64,000 nt of DNA from Flavobacterium sp. LHD-85 (GCF_030929595.1 NZ_JAVFVR010000008.1:124001-188000); one strand, 5' to 3'. Counted from the stretch's first letter, positions 9,336 through 19,191 are shown. Made by a program: numbers and translations. Notes: generated by a model from the sequence alone, not told the origin.

Positions 9336-10319
9336 ATGAAATATATTCTGGCTTTATTTTTAATAACACTTTCCCTATCAGCCCAAACGTTCGATAATAA
9401 ATTGTCATTAACCGTTGCTCAAGATGGTTCTGGAGATTTTAGAACCATTCAGGAGGCGGTGAATAATGTAAAAGATAATTCAGAGAAACGTGTTGTAATT
9501 ACTATAAAACATGGTAAGTATGTTGAGAAATTGGAAATTCCTGCTTCAAAAACATTCATTACTTTAAAAGGTTTAGATAGAAATAAAACCATTATTTCAT
9601 TTGATGATTATTCAGGGAAACCGCTTCGTGAACCAGATCCATCAGGGAAAAAAGAATTTGGAACAGGAACTTCGTATTCTTTTATAATTAAAGGAAACGA
9701 CTGTACGCTTGAAAATCTTACTATCGAAAATACCGCAGGAAGAGTGGGACAGGCGGTGGCGCTTCATATTAAAAGCAATCGTGTTATTGTGAAAAACTGT
9801 AATCTTTTAGGAAATCAGGATACGCTTTATTTATCTGAAGGAAATACACGAACTTATTTTGAAAACTGTTTTATCAACGGAACAACCGATTTTATTTTTG
9901 GTGCCGCAACAGCTTATTTTTATAAATGCACTATTGAAAGTTTAATAAACTCTTATATCACGGCAGCTTCAACTCCGCAAGGACAAGCTTACGGTTTTGT
10001 TTTTGTTGATTGTAAGCTTACCGCAAAAGACAAATCGGTAGATCAAGTATTTCTGGGAAGACCTTGGAGACCTTATGCCCAAACCGTTTTTATTAATACA
10101 GATTTAGGTTCGCATATCATTCCAGAAGGTTGGAATGCTTGGATTGATACTCGATTTCCGGATAAAGATAAAACGGCTTATTATGCAGAATTTGGAAGTA
10201 AAGGTTTGAGTGCGAAAGATTTGTCTCAACGTGTTTCTTGGTCGCATCAGCTAAAAAAAGAGGATGAACAGAAATATAAAATGGATTTAGTTTTTAACGG
10301 ATGGGATCCAAAAAAATAA
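9336..10319 (+). CDS. CE8 pectin methylesterase
   Basis: A secreted right-handed beta-helix esterase of 327 residues that removes methyl groups from galacturonate in pectin, giving acidic polygalacturonate for the PL1 and GH28 enzymes. The family motifs are complete: AQDGSGDFRTIQEAV (28-42), GQAVAL (139-144), QDTLYLS (161-167, catalytic Asp 162), GTTDFIFGAA (182-191, nucleophile Asp 185) and LGRPWRPYAQ (240-249, with the substrate Arg and Trp). Signal peptide MKYILALFLITLSLSAQ. The stop codon is four bases before the next ATG, so it forms a tight pair with the CE12 deacetylase. Both strip decorations that block pectin-degrading enzymes. Confidence 0.95.
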   Translation: MKYILALFLITLSLSAQTFDNKLSLTVAQDGSGDFRTIQEAVNNVKDNSEKRVVITIKHGKYVEKLEIPASKTFITLKGLDRNKTIISFDDYSGKPLREPDPSGKKEFGTGTSYSFIIKGNDCTLENLTIENTAGRVGQAVALHIKSNRVIVKNCNLLGNQDTLYLSEGNTRTYFENCFINGTTDFIFGAATAYFYKCTIESLINSYITAASTPQGQAYGFVFVDCKLTAKDKSVDQVFLGRPWRPYAQTVFINTDLGSHIIPEGWNAWIDTRFPDKDKTAYYAEFGSKGLSAKDLSQRVSWSHQLKKEDEQKYKMDLVFNGWDPKK

Positions 10320-10323
10320 GCTC

Positions 10324-11106
10324 ATGAAAAAGTTTCGATTTTTTATAATAACATTGTGCTCGGTTTTAATACTGAGCGCTTTTAGTTTTAAGTCAAAAGT
10401 AACAACGATTTATCTAATTGGAGATTCTACAGTTGCCGATTATTCGCTAGAAGAAAATTATCAAACTAAAAAATTTCCGCAAGTAGGTTGGGGACAGGTT
10501 TTTCAGCCTTTCTTTCAAAAAGACAGTTTAACATTGGTATCTAATGTTTTAGGCTCTGCGAAAGAAGTAATAGTCGATGATCGTGCAAAAGGCGGAAGAA
10601 GTACGAGAACTTTTTTTCAGGAAGGGCGTTGGGCTTCGGTTTATAAATCACTCCAGAAAGGAGATGTCGTGATGATGCAGTTTGGACATAATGATGCTTC
10701 GGTTGAAAAAACGGAACGTTATGTAAATATTGAAGGTTATAAAGAATTTTTGCGTTTGTTTATTAATCAGACCAAAGAAAAAGGCGCAACTCCAATTGTA
10801 TTGACACCGGTTGCTAGAAATTATCCGTGGAAAGACGGAAAGCTTAGCAACGTTCATGGAGATTATCCGCAAGCAGCTATTGATGTGGCAAAAGAACTGA
10901 ATGTAAAATACATTGATTTGAATGAGCTTTCGATAGATTTTTTTTCTTCAAAAGGACAGGAGTTTGTAACTGTGAATTATTTTATGAATTTTGAAGCAGG
11001 TAAGTTTCCTGCTTTCCCAGAAGGCCAAAAAGACAATACGCATTTTCAAGCCAAAGGCGGAGTTGAAGTAGCTCGATTGGTTTTTAATGCAATGAAGAAA
11101 TTATAA
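10324..11106 (+). CDS. CE12 rhamnogalacturonan acetylesterase
   Basis: A secreted SGNH hydrolase of 260 residues that removes acetyl groups from rhamnogalacturonan or pectin. All four blocks are seen: IYLIGDSTVADY (block I, nucleophile Ser 35), AKGGRSTRTF (block II, oxyanion Gly 91), MQFGHNDAS (block III, Asn 123) and DNTHFQAKGG (block V, Asp 237 and His 240). WGQVF after block I is typical of CE12. An N-terminal hydrophobic segment of about 22 residues is the export signal. It starts four bases after the CE8 gene and is followed by a strong intrinsic terminator, so it closes the left transcription unit. Confidence 0.93.
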   Translation: MKKFRFFIITLCSVLILSAFSFKSKVTTIYLIGDSTVADYSLEENYQTKKFPQVGWGQVFQPFFQKDSLTLVSNVLGSAKEVIVDDRAKGGRSTRTFFQEGRWASVYKSLQKGDVVMMQFGHNDASVEKTERYVNIEGYKEFLRLFINQTKEKGATPIVLTPVARNYPWKDGKLSNVHGDYPQAAIDVAKELNVKYIDLNELSIDFFSSKGQEFVTVNYFMNFEAGKFPAFPEGQKDNTHFQAKGGVEVARLVFNAMKKL

Positions 11107-11124
11107 GTTTAACAACATATCGTA

Positions 11125-11159
11125 AGCCCGTTAATCATAGGATTTAGCGGGTTTTTTTA
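11125..11159 (+). terminator. Intrinsic terminator after the CE12 gene
   Basis: A stem formed by AGCCCGTTAA and TTTAGCGGG around a short loop (11125-11151), followed at once by seven T residues. It separates the CE8-CE12 unit from the susC regulatory region. Confidence 0.8.
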
Positions 11160-11771
11160 TTGGATTTTTTTAAACGAATAATCAGAAAATTGCAGTTTAC
11201 ATTTTGTTGGTCAGAATTTACGTTTAAAAATATTTTATTTTAATGAAAAAAAATTAAGTTTTTTTTAAACTAACCTGCATGTATTAGATTTATATTTTTG
11301 TAGGTTTTTTAAGCTGTAAAAAATATATTCTTAGTATTTATCTCTATCGTTTTCGTAAAAAATCCTATTTTATAAGCTCTTATTTATCAGGTGTGATAGG
11401 ATTAAGTTTTGCAGAATATATACTATATGTTTATTTTTGATAACAATCTTATTGTTTTTTAGTCAAAATGAGTTTTTAAATTTTGTTTTAGGCAAACATT
11501 TATCTTAAATATTTTGGTTCGTCTATTTTTTCCATTCGTTTTTTATTAATATTGTTTTTTTAGTCACATTTTTTTTGACATTCTGCGATTAAAACAGGAT
11601 AGAGCAGGACGGTTCTAATGTGTCATCGTCATATTTTTGGAATATTAAAATAAATGTGTTTTAAACATTTAATAAAATTAATTTAAGATTCCATTAAGAA
11701 AAATTTTGTTAATAGACCAAACGCATTAAACATGACTAACTAACATTAATAACCTAACCAAAAAAACATTT
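11160..11771 (+). promoter_or_regulatory. Long susC upstream region with a candidate Bacteroidota promoter
   Basis: A 612-bp AT-rich non-coding stretch without the palindromic word repeats found elsewhere. The best promoter match is TTTTG at 11407-11411 (-33 element), a 20-bp spacer, and TATTTTTG at 11432-11439 (-7 element, consensus TAnnTTTG). Transcription would then start near 11445 and leave a leader of about 325 nt before susC. Two other TATTTTTG boxes (11293-11300 and 11632-11639) lack a good -33 partner. The leader ends in a run of AACTAACATTAATAACCTAA-like words. The length leaves room for a regulator site or a leader RNA, but no specific operator was recognised. Confidence 0.45.
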
Positions 11772-14700
11772 ATGAAACAAGCACTTATAAAAAGATGTAG
11801 TTTTCTTTTGTTTACACTGATGAGTGTATTGAGTTATGCTCAAAGTAATCAAGTTACTGTAACTGGAGCTGTTACCGATAATGTATCAGGCCTTCTTCCA
11901 GGAGTAAATGTAACTGAGAAATCTACAAAGAATACAGTTACAACAGATTTTAATGGTAAGTATGAGATTAAAGTAAAGCCAGGTGCTACTTTAGTGTTTT
12001 CATTTATTGGAATGAAAAAATTAGAAATTCCAGTTAACGGACGCGCAATAGTAGATGCTAAATTATCTGAAGATTCAAATGTGCTGGACGATATTGTCGT
12101 TGTTGCATATGGTACACAGAAAAAGAATAATGTTACGGGAGCTATTGTTACCTTGAAACCAGATGATTTTCAGGATTTGCCTGTATCAAACTTATCTGAA
12201 TCATTGCGTGGTCTAACCCCAGGTTTAAATGTTGAAGGTGGAGCCGGACGTCCAGGAGATGCTGCAACTCTTCAGATTCGTCAAACTTTTGGATTTTCAA
12301 AAGATGGTAATTCATCTATTCCATTGGTAGTTATTGATGATATGGTGCAAATTGATCCTCAAAACGGAAAACCTACATTAGAGACTTTTAATCAATTAGA
12401 TCCTTCAGAAATTGAAAGTATGACTGTTTTAAAAGACGGTTCTGCTGCAATTTATGGTTCAAGAGCTTCACAAGGAGCTATTATCGTAAAGACTAAGAGA
12501 GGAAAATCTGGAAAACCAAAGTTTACTTATTACAGTCAATATTCATTTAATGATGCAGTAAGCCATGGTAAAACAATGAGTGCTTATGAGCATGGAATTT
12601 GGAAAAATAGATTTTTGAACTCAAATTTAGATCCTGTGGCATCTAAATATTTTTCTGCTGCAGAGCTTGAGCAAATGAAAAGCTTAGATTATGATTGGCT
12701 TAAAAAAGCTTGGAAGCCAGCTACACAGCAAAGACAGTCTCTTTCTGCAAGTGGGGGAACTGAAAAAGCAACTTATTTTGCTGGTGTTACTTACTTTGAT
12801 CAAGGACCTAACTTAGGGGAGCAAGATTATAAAAAATGGAATTTCAGAACAGGAACAAATATCAAAATTTCTCAAGATCTAGAATTCTCTGCTTCGGTTT
12901 CTGCTATTACAACAGATGTAACCAAATCATATACTAAATCTTCGGCAAACTTAAACGATAGCAGTTTTGGTTCAGCGGCTGGAGGAGAACAAGCAGATTA
13001 TGCTTATTTATTGCATATGCCAAAGTATGTTCCTTGGGATACTACAATAAATGGTCAAACGTATTGGGTTTCTCCTTTTCCACGTTCAGATCGTAACTTA
13101 GGTAGTGCAAATGCTAATACCACTATTGCAGGATGGAACTATTTTGCTGCGTTAGATGCTGGAAAGCAAATTGAAGAGCAGTTTTCATATAATGTCAATT
13201 TGTCTTTGGAGTATAAACTGCCATTTGTAAAAGGTTTAAGCGTAAAAGGAAGTTTTGCAAGAAGTCAATCAAGCAATTATACAGAGCAGTTTCAATTGCC
13301 TTATGATTTGCTAAGAATTGCCAATCACGAAAAACAGGATAATCACCTTTTAACTGCAAGTTCTGAGTTTGCAAATGGTGGAAAACCAGAAACTAATACA
13401 CGTGGTTCAAGAGCTTATTATACTACAGATTTGGATAAATTGGTTCAGGCAAACTTTTTTGCAACGTATGCAAGAACGTTTGGAAATCATAATGTATCTG
13501 CAATGTTTGGTTATGAGCAATCAGAAGCATGGAACAAAAGAGTACGTTTAGCTTATGAAGGAACTTCAAAAGACTTTTTAGGGAACAGTACAACAGCTGG
13601 ACCTATAAGCACAAACTCTGAAGCTGTTAAAGTGGAGTCAGGGACTCAGTCTTACCTTGGACGTTTAAACTATAACTTTAAAGACAAATATCTTGTTGAG
13701 TTTATATTTAGAAGTGACGCTTCTACTAAGTTTGCACCGCAAAACTATTGGGGCTTTTTCCCAGGTGCTCAGTTAGGATGGGTAGTATCTAGAGAAGATT
13801 GGTTTACTGATAATGTTTCTTGGATTAATAATTTAAAATTACGTTACTCAATTGGAAAAACGGGTAAGGATAATATTGATTATTGGAGATGGTTGCAGTT
13901 TTACGAGCCATTAGCTGACAAAGGAGCACAGTTTGGTGGAAATGGAGGTCTTTTAGGAGGTGGAATTACACCACGTCCAAATCCAAATGAAGATGTGCAT
14001 TGGGACACTACAATCAAAAATAACATTGGTATTGATGTGGCTTTCCTTAAAAATAGATTACAAATTTCGGCAGATTATTACTACGATAAAACAACAGATG
14101 CCTTAATTGGTTTGGCTGGCGAAGCGGGTACTCCAATTACTGTTGGAGGTGGTTTTGCAGAAGTCAATTATGCTGCGGTTGATAGCTGGGGAAGTGAGTT
14201 TAGTTTAAACTGGAATGACAAAATTAAAGAAAACTTTAGTTATAATGTTGGAATAAACTTTGCGTTTAACAATAATGAAATCAAACAATACCCTACACTT
14301 GCAAGACCAAACGCAAATATGAATGTAACAGAGGTTGGTCATTCTACCTTTTTCCCACAATGGGGATTCAGAACTTGGAAAGGAACTTCAACTGGTGATG
14401 GTATCTTAAGAACAGATGAGGATGTTGCAAATTACTGGAATTATTTAACAGAAAGAGCTACAGCTGCAGGAGGAGTGCCTAATTATTTAACTATCAACAA
14501 TGTAAGCATGATGAGAAAGGGGATGTTGGCTTACGAAGATACAGGAGGTGTTTACAATGCATCAACAGGAACTCAGGCCGGAGCTGATGGTAGAATTATG
14601 GCAAATGAAGATTATGTTAAATTGGCAAAAAACAATAGAACATACGGTTTTACAAGCAATCTTGGGTTCAAATATAAAACGTTTTATTTTAAAACACAGA

Positions 14701-15110
14701 TTCAGACTTCTTGGGGAGGCTACAGATCTATTGACTTAGTAAAACAAGGTGTTGGATCTGCTCATAACGATTGGTCTCACGAATCTTTCTGGACAGATAT
14801 GTATGATGCCACTGATAATCCTAATGGTAAGTATCCTAATATGGCTCAAGAGTCTGCTTTGGTTCCATCAGATTTCTGGCAGTTAGATACTTTTAGATGT
14901 GTAATTAGAAATATGTCTTTAGGATTTGAACTTCCAAAAGAGGCTATGAAGCAATTAAGTATACAGAAAGCTACTTTAGGTGTAACAGGAAACAACCTTT
15001 GGGATTTATATAATCCTTATCCAAATCATTATAGAAATATGTATGATGATTCAGTTTCAAGATATCCAACTCTTAGAACTTGGTCAATTAATTTGAATGT
15101 ATCATTCTAA
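11772..15110 (+). CDS. SusC-like TonB-dependent outer membrane transporter
   Basis: The outer-membrane importer of the locus, 1112 residues, expected to form a complex with the SusD lipoprotein and take up pectic oligosaccharides. Order: signal peptide (to ..SYAQS); a carboxypeptidase-regulatory-like domain (VTGAVTDNVSGLLPGVNV, about 28-105); the conserved DDIVVVAYGTQKKNNVTGAI region; a plug domain (about 118-245, with SMTVLKDGSAAIYGSRA); then the TonB-dependent barrel to the last residue Phe (RTWSINLNVSF). There is no N-terminal STN extension, so it is not the kind that signals to an anti-sigma factor. It is the only SusC in the window, although more than twenty enzyme genes surround it. susD follows after 19 bp. 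Confidence 0.95.
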   Translation: MKQALIKRCSFLLFTLMSVLSYAQSNQVTVTGAVTDNVSGLLPGVNVTEKSTKNTVTTDFNGKYEIKVKPGATLVFSFIGMKKLEIPVNGRAIVDAKLSEDSNVLDDIVVVAYGTQKKNNVTGAIVTLKPDDFQDLPVSNLSESLRGLTPGLNVEGGAGRPGDAATLQIRQTFGFSKDGNSSIPLVVIDDMVQIDPQNGKPTLETFNQLDPSEIESMTVLKDGSAAIYGSRASQGAIIVKTKRGKSGKPKFTYYSQYSFNDAVSHGKTMSAYEHGIWKNRFLNSNLDPVASKYFSAAELEQMKSLDYDWLKKAWKPATQQRQSLSASGGTEKATYFAGVTYFDQGPNLGEQDYKKWNFRTGTNIKISQDLEFSASVSAITTDVTKSYTKSSANLNDSSFGSAAGGEQADYAYLLHMPKYVPWDTTINGQTYWVSPFPRSDRNLGSANANTTIAGWNYFAALDAGKQIEEQFSYNVNLSLEYKLPFVKGLSVKGSFARSQSSNYTEQFQLPYDLLRIANHEKQDNHLLTASSEFANGGKPETNTRGSRAYYTTDLDKLVQANFFATYARTFGNHNVSAMFGYEQSEAWNKRVRLAYEGTSKDFLGNSTTAGPISTNSEAVKVESGTQSYLGRLNYNFKDKYLVEFIFRSDASTKFAPQNYWGFFPGAQLGWVVSREDWFTDNVSWINNLKLRYSIGKTGKDNIDYWRWLQFYEPLADKGAQFGGNGGLLGGGITPRPNPNEDVHWDTTIKNNIGIDVAFLKNRLQISADYYYDKTTDALIGLAGEAGTPITVGGGFAEVNYAAVDSWGSEFSLNWNDKIKENFSYNVGINFAFNNNEIKQYPTLARPNANMNVTEVGHSTFFPQWGFRTWKGTSTGDGILRTDEDVANYWNYLTERATAAGGVPNYLTINNVSMMRKGMLAYEDTGGVYNASTGTQAGADGRIMANEDYVKLAKNNRTYGFTSNLGFKYKTFYFKTQIQTSWGGYRSIDLVKQGVGSAHNDWSHESFWTDMYDATDNPNGKYPNMAQESALVPSDFWQLDTFRCVIRNMSLGFELPKEAMKQLSIQKATLGVTGNNLWDLYNPYPNHYRNMYDDSVSRYPTLRTWSINLNVSF

Positions 15111-15129
15111 TTTTAATTAAAAAACAATT

Positions 15130-17130
15130 ATGAAAGCAAAAATTTGTACATATATAGCAATGATACTTTTAATGGTATTGGGAGTTTCATGTAGTGATGA
15201 CTTTTTAGAAGATAAAAAACAGTATAAGTATTATGACGCAGAGTTTTTTAAAAGTGAAGAACGTGTTAATTGGTATGTAAACAATTTATACTACGATTTT
15301 TACGATGGATACAAAACACCTACAGCAGTAGTTGTTGGATCTTGGACGACTACTCAGACTTCTTATACAGAGGAGATAGGTGGTATTTCGGCTATGATTA
15401 ATCCAAATGTAACTTTGGAAAATGCAGCAGACGGATCGGGCTATTTTGGAAAAACATTGGTTGAAAACCCTTCTAATGATCCATATAATAGAATTAGAGA
15501 TTGTAATGTAATGTTGGAGAGAATTGATGTTGATGGAGCTAATTTACCTCAGACATTTCGTGATCAAATTAAAGGTCAGATGTATTATTTGCGTGCAATC
15601 CAGTATTTTGATTTGATGCGTACTTACGGTGGTGTTCCAATTGTAACAACAGTTCAAACGCCTTCTAAAGATGATCCTTCAATAAAAATACCGAGAGCTA
15701 CAGTAGGCGAATTGGTTAAGCAAATTGTGGCTGATCTTGATTCAGCAGCTGGTTTATTGCCACCTAAATGGCCAGCTAGTGATTATGGACGTTTTACAAA
15801 AGGAGCAGCGATGGCTCAAAAAGCTCGTGTTTTATTGACCTATGCAAGTCCATTATTCAACAAAAATTGGGATTCAGCAACAGAGCGCTGGGATGCTGCT
15901 TTAGCAGCTGGTTTAGCAGCAGAAGCAGAATTAACTTCACAAGGACACGGTTTGTATGGTACAACTGCAAGAGATTGGGAAAGAATGTTTTATGTTAATG
16001 ATAATGCATTTATTTCAGAAGCTATTGTTATTAAGCTTTTAGCAAGCAGTACGACAGTTACTCCTTCTTTACAGTCGAATAACTCTTGGGAAAGATCAAT
16101 GCGTTTGGCAAGCCAAGGCGGACAAGGAAGTGGAGGAGTTGATGCACCACAAAGTATGATTGACTTATTTCCTATGGCTAGTGGAAAAAGGCCTACAACT
16201 GCAAATAATTATGATCCATTCTTATTTTTTAAAGATCGTGATCCTCGTTTTTATAGAACATTTGGGTTTTCAGGAAGCTATTGGCCTTACAATAATAGTT
16301 TAGCGACAGCGGCAGCTCCAACTGTTTGGGCATATCGTTGGACTAGTCCTACCAATGCTAATACTTTTGGCTTTAGTATGGGTAATGATGTAGCGAGTCC
16401 TGCCTTTATTCGTAAAATGTCTAGCCCAACAGTAAGCAATGCATCAAACTTTCAAATCTCTGGAACAGATATTATGGAATATCGTTTTGCTGAGTTAGTA
16501 TTGAACATTGCAGAATGTTATGCGGCTAAAGGTGATGTTGGTAATGCTGCTACTTATTTAGGGAGAATCCGTAAACGTGTTGGAATTCCTGCAACAGATA
16601 ATTATGGAATAGGAACATTAGGAGACAAATATGCAGCCCTTGAAGCTTGTTTATATGAGCGTAGAGTGGAGTTAGCTTACGAAGGAAAACGTTTTTGGGA
16701 TACTCAAAGATGGATGCTTTATAGTGATGATGCTGCAATTAATGATAATACGAATAGTAAATTGGGCATTCCAGTGATAAACGGGACACAACGTATAGGA
16801 AATTATTTGCATTATAAAAATGGAACTAGTGCAGTAGGTACTGATCCTTTAGCAAATGCTCGTGCTTCTATTTCGGTAGATCCAGATGCATCAAATTTTC
16901 AAGCTCAAATTACTGCTTTAGCAACTTTCTATACAAATAATTTTGTATTGCGTTCCCCTCCAACACCTATGGATAATGTTGGTAACGTTGCAACTCCAAT
17001 TTCATGGAGATCTAATTACTACATTATGGGATTAAATCAAAGCGCTTTAGTGAACAACCCTTGGTTGACACAAACTGTAGGATGGAATGATGGTAATGGT
17101 GCTGCGGGTACTTTTATTTACCAAGAATAA
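15130..17130 (+). CDS. SusD/RagB-like surface glycan-binding lipoprotein
   Basis: The lipoprotein partner of SusC, 666 residues, expected to cap the transporter and bind pectic oligosaccharides at the cell surface. The lipobox LGVSC places the lipidated Cys at residue 21, and the following Ser-Asp-Asp acidic residues match the surface-export signal of Bacteroidota lipoproteins. Typical SusD patterns are present: YNRIRDCNVMLERID, QMYYLRAIQYFDLMRTYGGV (helical TPR-like core) and, late in the protein, ERRVELAYEGKRFWDTQRW, the common RagB/SusD signature. An Ala/Thr-rich middle section with several Trp and Tyr is likely to be the ligand face. It lies in one operon with susC and is followed by a 10-bp hairpin. 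Confidence 0.95.
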   Translation: MKAKICTYIAMILLMVLGVSCSDDFLEDKKQYKYYDAEFFKSEERVNWYVNNLYYDFYDGYKTPTAVVVGSWTTTQTSYTEEIGGISAMINPNVTLENAADGSGYFGKTLVENPSNDPYNRIRDCNVMLERIDVDGANLPQTFRDQIKGQMYYLRAIQYFDLMRTYGGVPIVTTVQTPSKDDPSIKIPRATVGELVKQIVADLDSAAGLLPPKWPASDYGRFTKGAAMAQKARVLLTYASPLFNKNWDSATERWDAALAAGLAAEAELTSQGHGLYGTTARDWERMFYVNDNAFISEAIVIKLLASSTTVTPSLQSNNSWERSMRLASQGGQGSGGVDAPQSMIDLFPMASGKRPTTANNYDPFLFFKDRDPRFYRTFGFSGSYWPYNNSLATAAAPTVWAYRWTSPTNANTFGFSMGNDVASPAFIRKMSSPTVSNASNFQISGTDIMEYRFAELVLNIAECYAAKGDVGNAATYLGRIRKRVGIPATDNYGIGTLGDKYAALEACLYERRVELAYEGKRFWDTQRWMLYSDDAAINDNTNSKLGIPVINGTQRIGNYLHYKNGTSAVGTDPLANARASISVDPDASNFQAQITALATFYTNNFVLRSPPTPMDNVGNVATPISWRSNYYIMGLNQSALVNNPWLTQTVGWNDGNGAAGTFIYQE

Positions 17131-17165
17131 ATTTATTTATACAAAAAAAATTAAAATATAACTTT

Positions 17166-17202
17166 TCACCTGTATTCGTTAAAAGATACAGGTGATTTGT
17201 TT
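17166..17202 (+). terminator. Hairpin between susD and the first PL1 lyase
   Basis: A perfect 10-bp stem, TCACCTGTAT (17166-17175) and ATACAGGTGA (17186-17195), with a 10-nt loop, then TTTGTTT. The weak T-tract suggests a partial terminator or a 3'-end stabiliser that lets susCD be expressed above the downstream lyases. Confidence 0.65.
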
Positions 17203-17231
17203 AAAAAGAATTACCACAACTAGAAATTAAC

Positions 17232-18944
17232 ATGAAAAATTCCGCATTATTTATCGCATCATCTCTGCTTTTTTTAGGAAGCGCAAAATGTTTTGCTCAA
17301 TATCCGAAGATAAGTCCAGAAGTTCAGGCTCAGGAAAAAGCTATTAAAGAAGAAGCTCAAAGACTTTCTGATGAAGCTTGGACAAAAGCTTTAGTTGTTA
17401 TTGAAGAAGAAGCAAAACACGGAAAACCATATATTCCGTGGGCAGCAAGACCAACCGATTTGCCTCAGGCTGATATTCCAGCTTTTCCAGGTGCTGAAGG
17501 AGGAGGAATGTATACTTTTGGAGGTCGTGGAGGAAAAGTCTACGTAGTAACAAGTTTAGAAGATCGTGGACCAGGAACTTTACGTGAAGCCTGCGAACAA
17601 GGAGGAGCAAGAATAGTGGTATTTAATGTGTCAGGAATTATCAGATTAAAAAGCCCGTTAATTATTCGTGCGCCTTATATCACGATTGCAGGACAAACTG
17701 CTCCTGGAGATGGTATTTGTGTGGCAGGAGAATCTACTTGGATAGATACTCATGACGTAGTAATTAGACACATGCGTTTTCGTCGTGGAGAAACTTTCGT
17801 AGGACGCCGTGATGATTCAATTGGAGGAAATCCAGTTGGAAATATTATAATTGACCACGTTTCTGCAACTTGGGGATTAGATGAAAATATGTCAATTTAC
17901 AGACATATGTATAGTCCAGGTCCAGGATATCAGGATATTAAAGTTGGAACGGTAAATGTTACAATTCAAAACAGTTTATTCGGAGAAGCTTTAGATACTT
18001 ATAACCATGCTTTCGGAAGTACATTAGGAGGAGAAAACTGCTCGTTCATGAGAAATATGTGGGCCAATAATGCAGGAAGAAACCCTTCTATCGGTTGGAA
18101 CGGAATTTTCAATTTTGTGAATAACGTAGTTTTCAACTGGTACAATAGATCTACAGATGGTGGAGATTATACTGCAAACTATAACATCATTAACAACTTC
18201 TACAAACCAGGTCCTGTAACCGATTTAACTCAGCCAATTAGCTATAGAATCTTAAAGCCAGAATCTGGACGAAGCAAATTGCCTTATATGGTTTTTGGTA
18301 GAGCGTTCGTTAACGGAAACGTAATTAACGGAAACGAAAAAGTGACAAAAGACAACTGGGACGGCGGTGTTCAAATGGAAAATAAAAAAGGAGAATTGAT
18401 GTCTTATGAGGAATCAAAACCTTATTTTGATAAAATGAAATCAGATAAGCCTTTTCCAATGCCTTGGTTTAATAAATTCATGACTGCAGAAGAATCTTAT
18501 GAATTCGTACTTAAAAATGTTGGTGCAACATTGCCAATTAGAGATAAAGTTGATGAAAGAATCGTAAGAACTGTAAAAACTGGAGTTCCAGAATATGCAA
18601 AAGGATTAGAGAAAAAGACTTTCTACCAGTTTGAGCACAGACGTTTACCGATGGATTCTTATAAAAAAGGTATTATCACTGATATTTCTCAAGTTGGAGG
18701 ATATCCTGATTACAAAGGAAAACCTTATGTAGATACAGACAAAGACGGAATGCCAGATGCATGGGAGAAAAAATATGGTTTAAACCCAAATGATCCATCA
18801 GATGCACAAGGTGACTTAAATGGAGATGGTTACTCAAATATTGAAGATTACATCAACGGTGTAAATCCTGCAATAAAAGTAAACTGGAAAGATTTGGCTA
18901 ATAACAAAGAAACATTGGTTAGACCTTTATTAGATTTAAAATAA
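17232..18944 (+). CDS. PL1-family pectate lyase (copy A of the tandem pair)
   Basis: A secreted lyase of 570 residues acting on de-esterified homogalacturonan. After a signal peptide (..CFAQ, about 22 residues) comes a charged helical lead of about 60 residues (VQAQEKAIKEEAQRLSDEAW). The PL1 beta-helix begins at AFPGAEGGGMYTFGGRGGK and includes ITIAGQTAPGDGICVAGES, VIRHMRFRRGE and IIDHVSATWGLDENMS, which carry the conserved Arg and Asp-His patterns. The C-terminus has two calcium-loop segments, DTDKDGMPDAWEKKYGLNP and DLNGDGYSNIEDYING, resembling dockerin/thrombospondin-3 repeats. It shares this whole layout with the lyase at 19962-21668, which suggests a duplication with the DUF3826 gene in between. 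Confidence 0.9.
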   Translation: MKNSALFIASSLLFLGSAKCFAQYPKISPEVQAQEKAIKEEAQRLSDEAWTKALVVIEEEAKHGKPYIPWAARPTDLPQADIPAFPGAEGGGMYTFGGRGGKVYVVTSLEDRGPGTLREACEQGGARIVVFNVSGIIRLKSPLIIRAPYITIAGQTAPGDGICVAGESTWIDTHDVVIRHMRFRRGETFVGRRDDSIGGNPVGNIIIDHVSATWGLDENMSIYRHMYSPGPGYQDIKVGTVNVTIQNSLFGEALDTYNHAFGSTLGGENCSFMRNMWANNAGRNPSIGWNGIFNFVNNVVFNWYNRSTDGGDYTANYNIINNFYKPGPVTDLTQPISYRILKPESGRSKLPYMVFGRAFVNGNVINGNEKVTKDNWDGGVQMENKKGELMSYEESKPYFDKMKSDKPFPMPWFNKFMTAEESYEFVLKNVGATLPIRDKVDERIVRTVKTGVPEYAKGLEKKTFYQFEHRRLPMDSYKKGIITDISQVGGYPDYKGKPYVDTDKDGMPDAWEKKYGLNPNDPSDAQGDLNGDGYSNIEDYINGVNPAIKVNWKDLANNKETLVRPLLDLK

Positions 18945-18957
18945 GGAATAATTTTTG

Positions 18958-18993
18958 AAAACATTCTTGTTTTTAAGGAGCAGGAATGTTTTT
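18958..18993 (+). terminator. Intrinsic terminator after PL1 copy A
   Basis: AAAACATTCTTG (18958-18969) pairs with CAGGAATGTTTT (18981-18992) around an 11-nt loop, and the descending arm ends in a T-run. This is a plausible terminator or attenuator 14 nt after the stop codon. Confidence 0.6.
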
Positions 18994-18999
18994 AAAAAG

Positions 19000-19191
19000 A
19001 GTCTGAAAGGCTCAAAGCACTAACATAGGACAACGTCCTATGTATAACAATAAAGAAAGAAAAAAAGCCCTGAAAGGGCGAAAGCAATTAATGAAATACG
19101 GACAAAAGCTTACGTCCTTTCAGGGTTTTGCTATCTGTTGTAATTCATAGGATTTTACCCTAGGGTGTTGCTTAAAAGGCCGTTGGCCTTA
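19000..19191. repeat. 'CCCTGAAAGGGC' composite repeat
   Basis: The spacer before the DUF3826 gene is a composite of short palindromes: GTCTGAAAGGCTC, CATAGGACAACGTCCTATG, GCCCTGAAAGGGCGAAAG (19067-19084), its partial inverse CCTTTCAGGGTTTTGC (19116-19131), and AAGGCCGTTGGCCTT (19176-19190). This type of 'aaaggg' and 'caacg' repeat is different in sequence from the 'cagatt' families elsewhere in the window. Confidence 0.65.

Noticed and set aside
11575..11603. TTGACA box upstream of susC as a sigma70-like promoter
   Set aside because: Bacteroidota primary sigma factors use TTG/TAnnTTTG and no suitable -10 follows. The TTTTG/TATTTTTG pair at 11407-11439 fits better.
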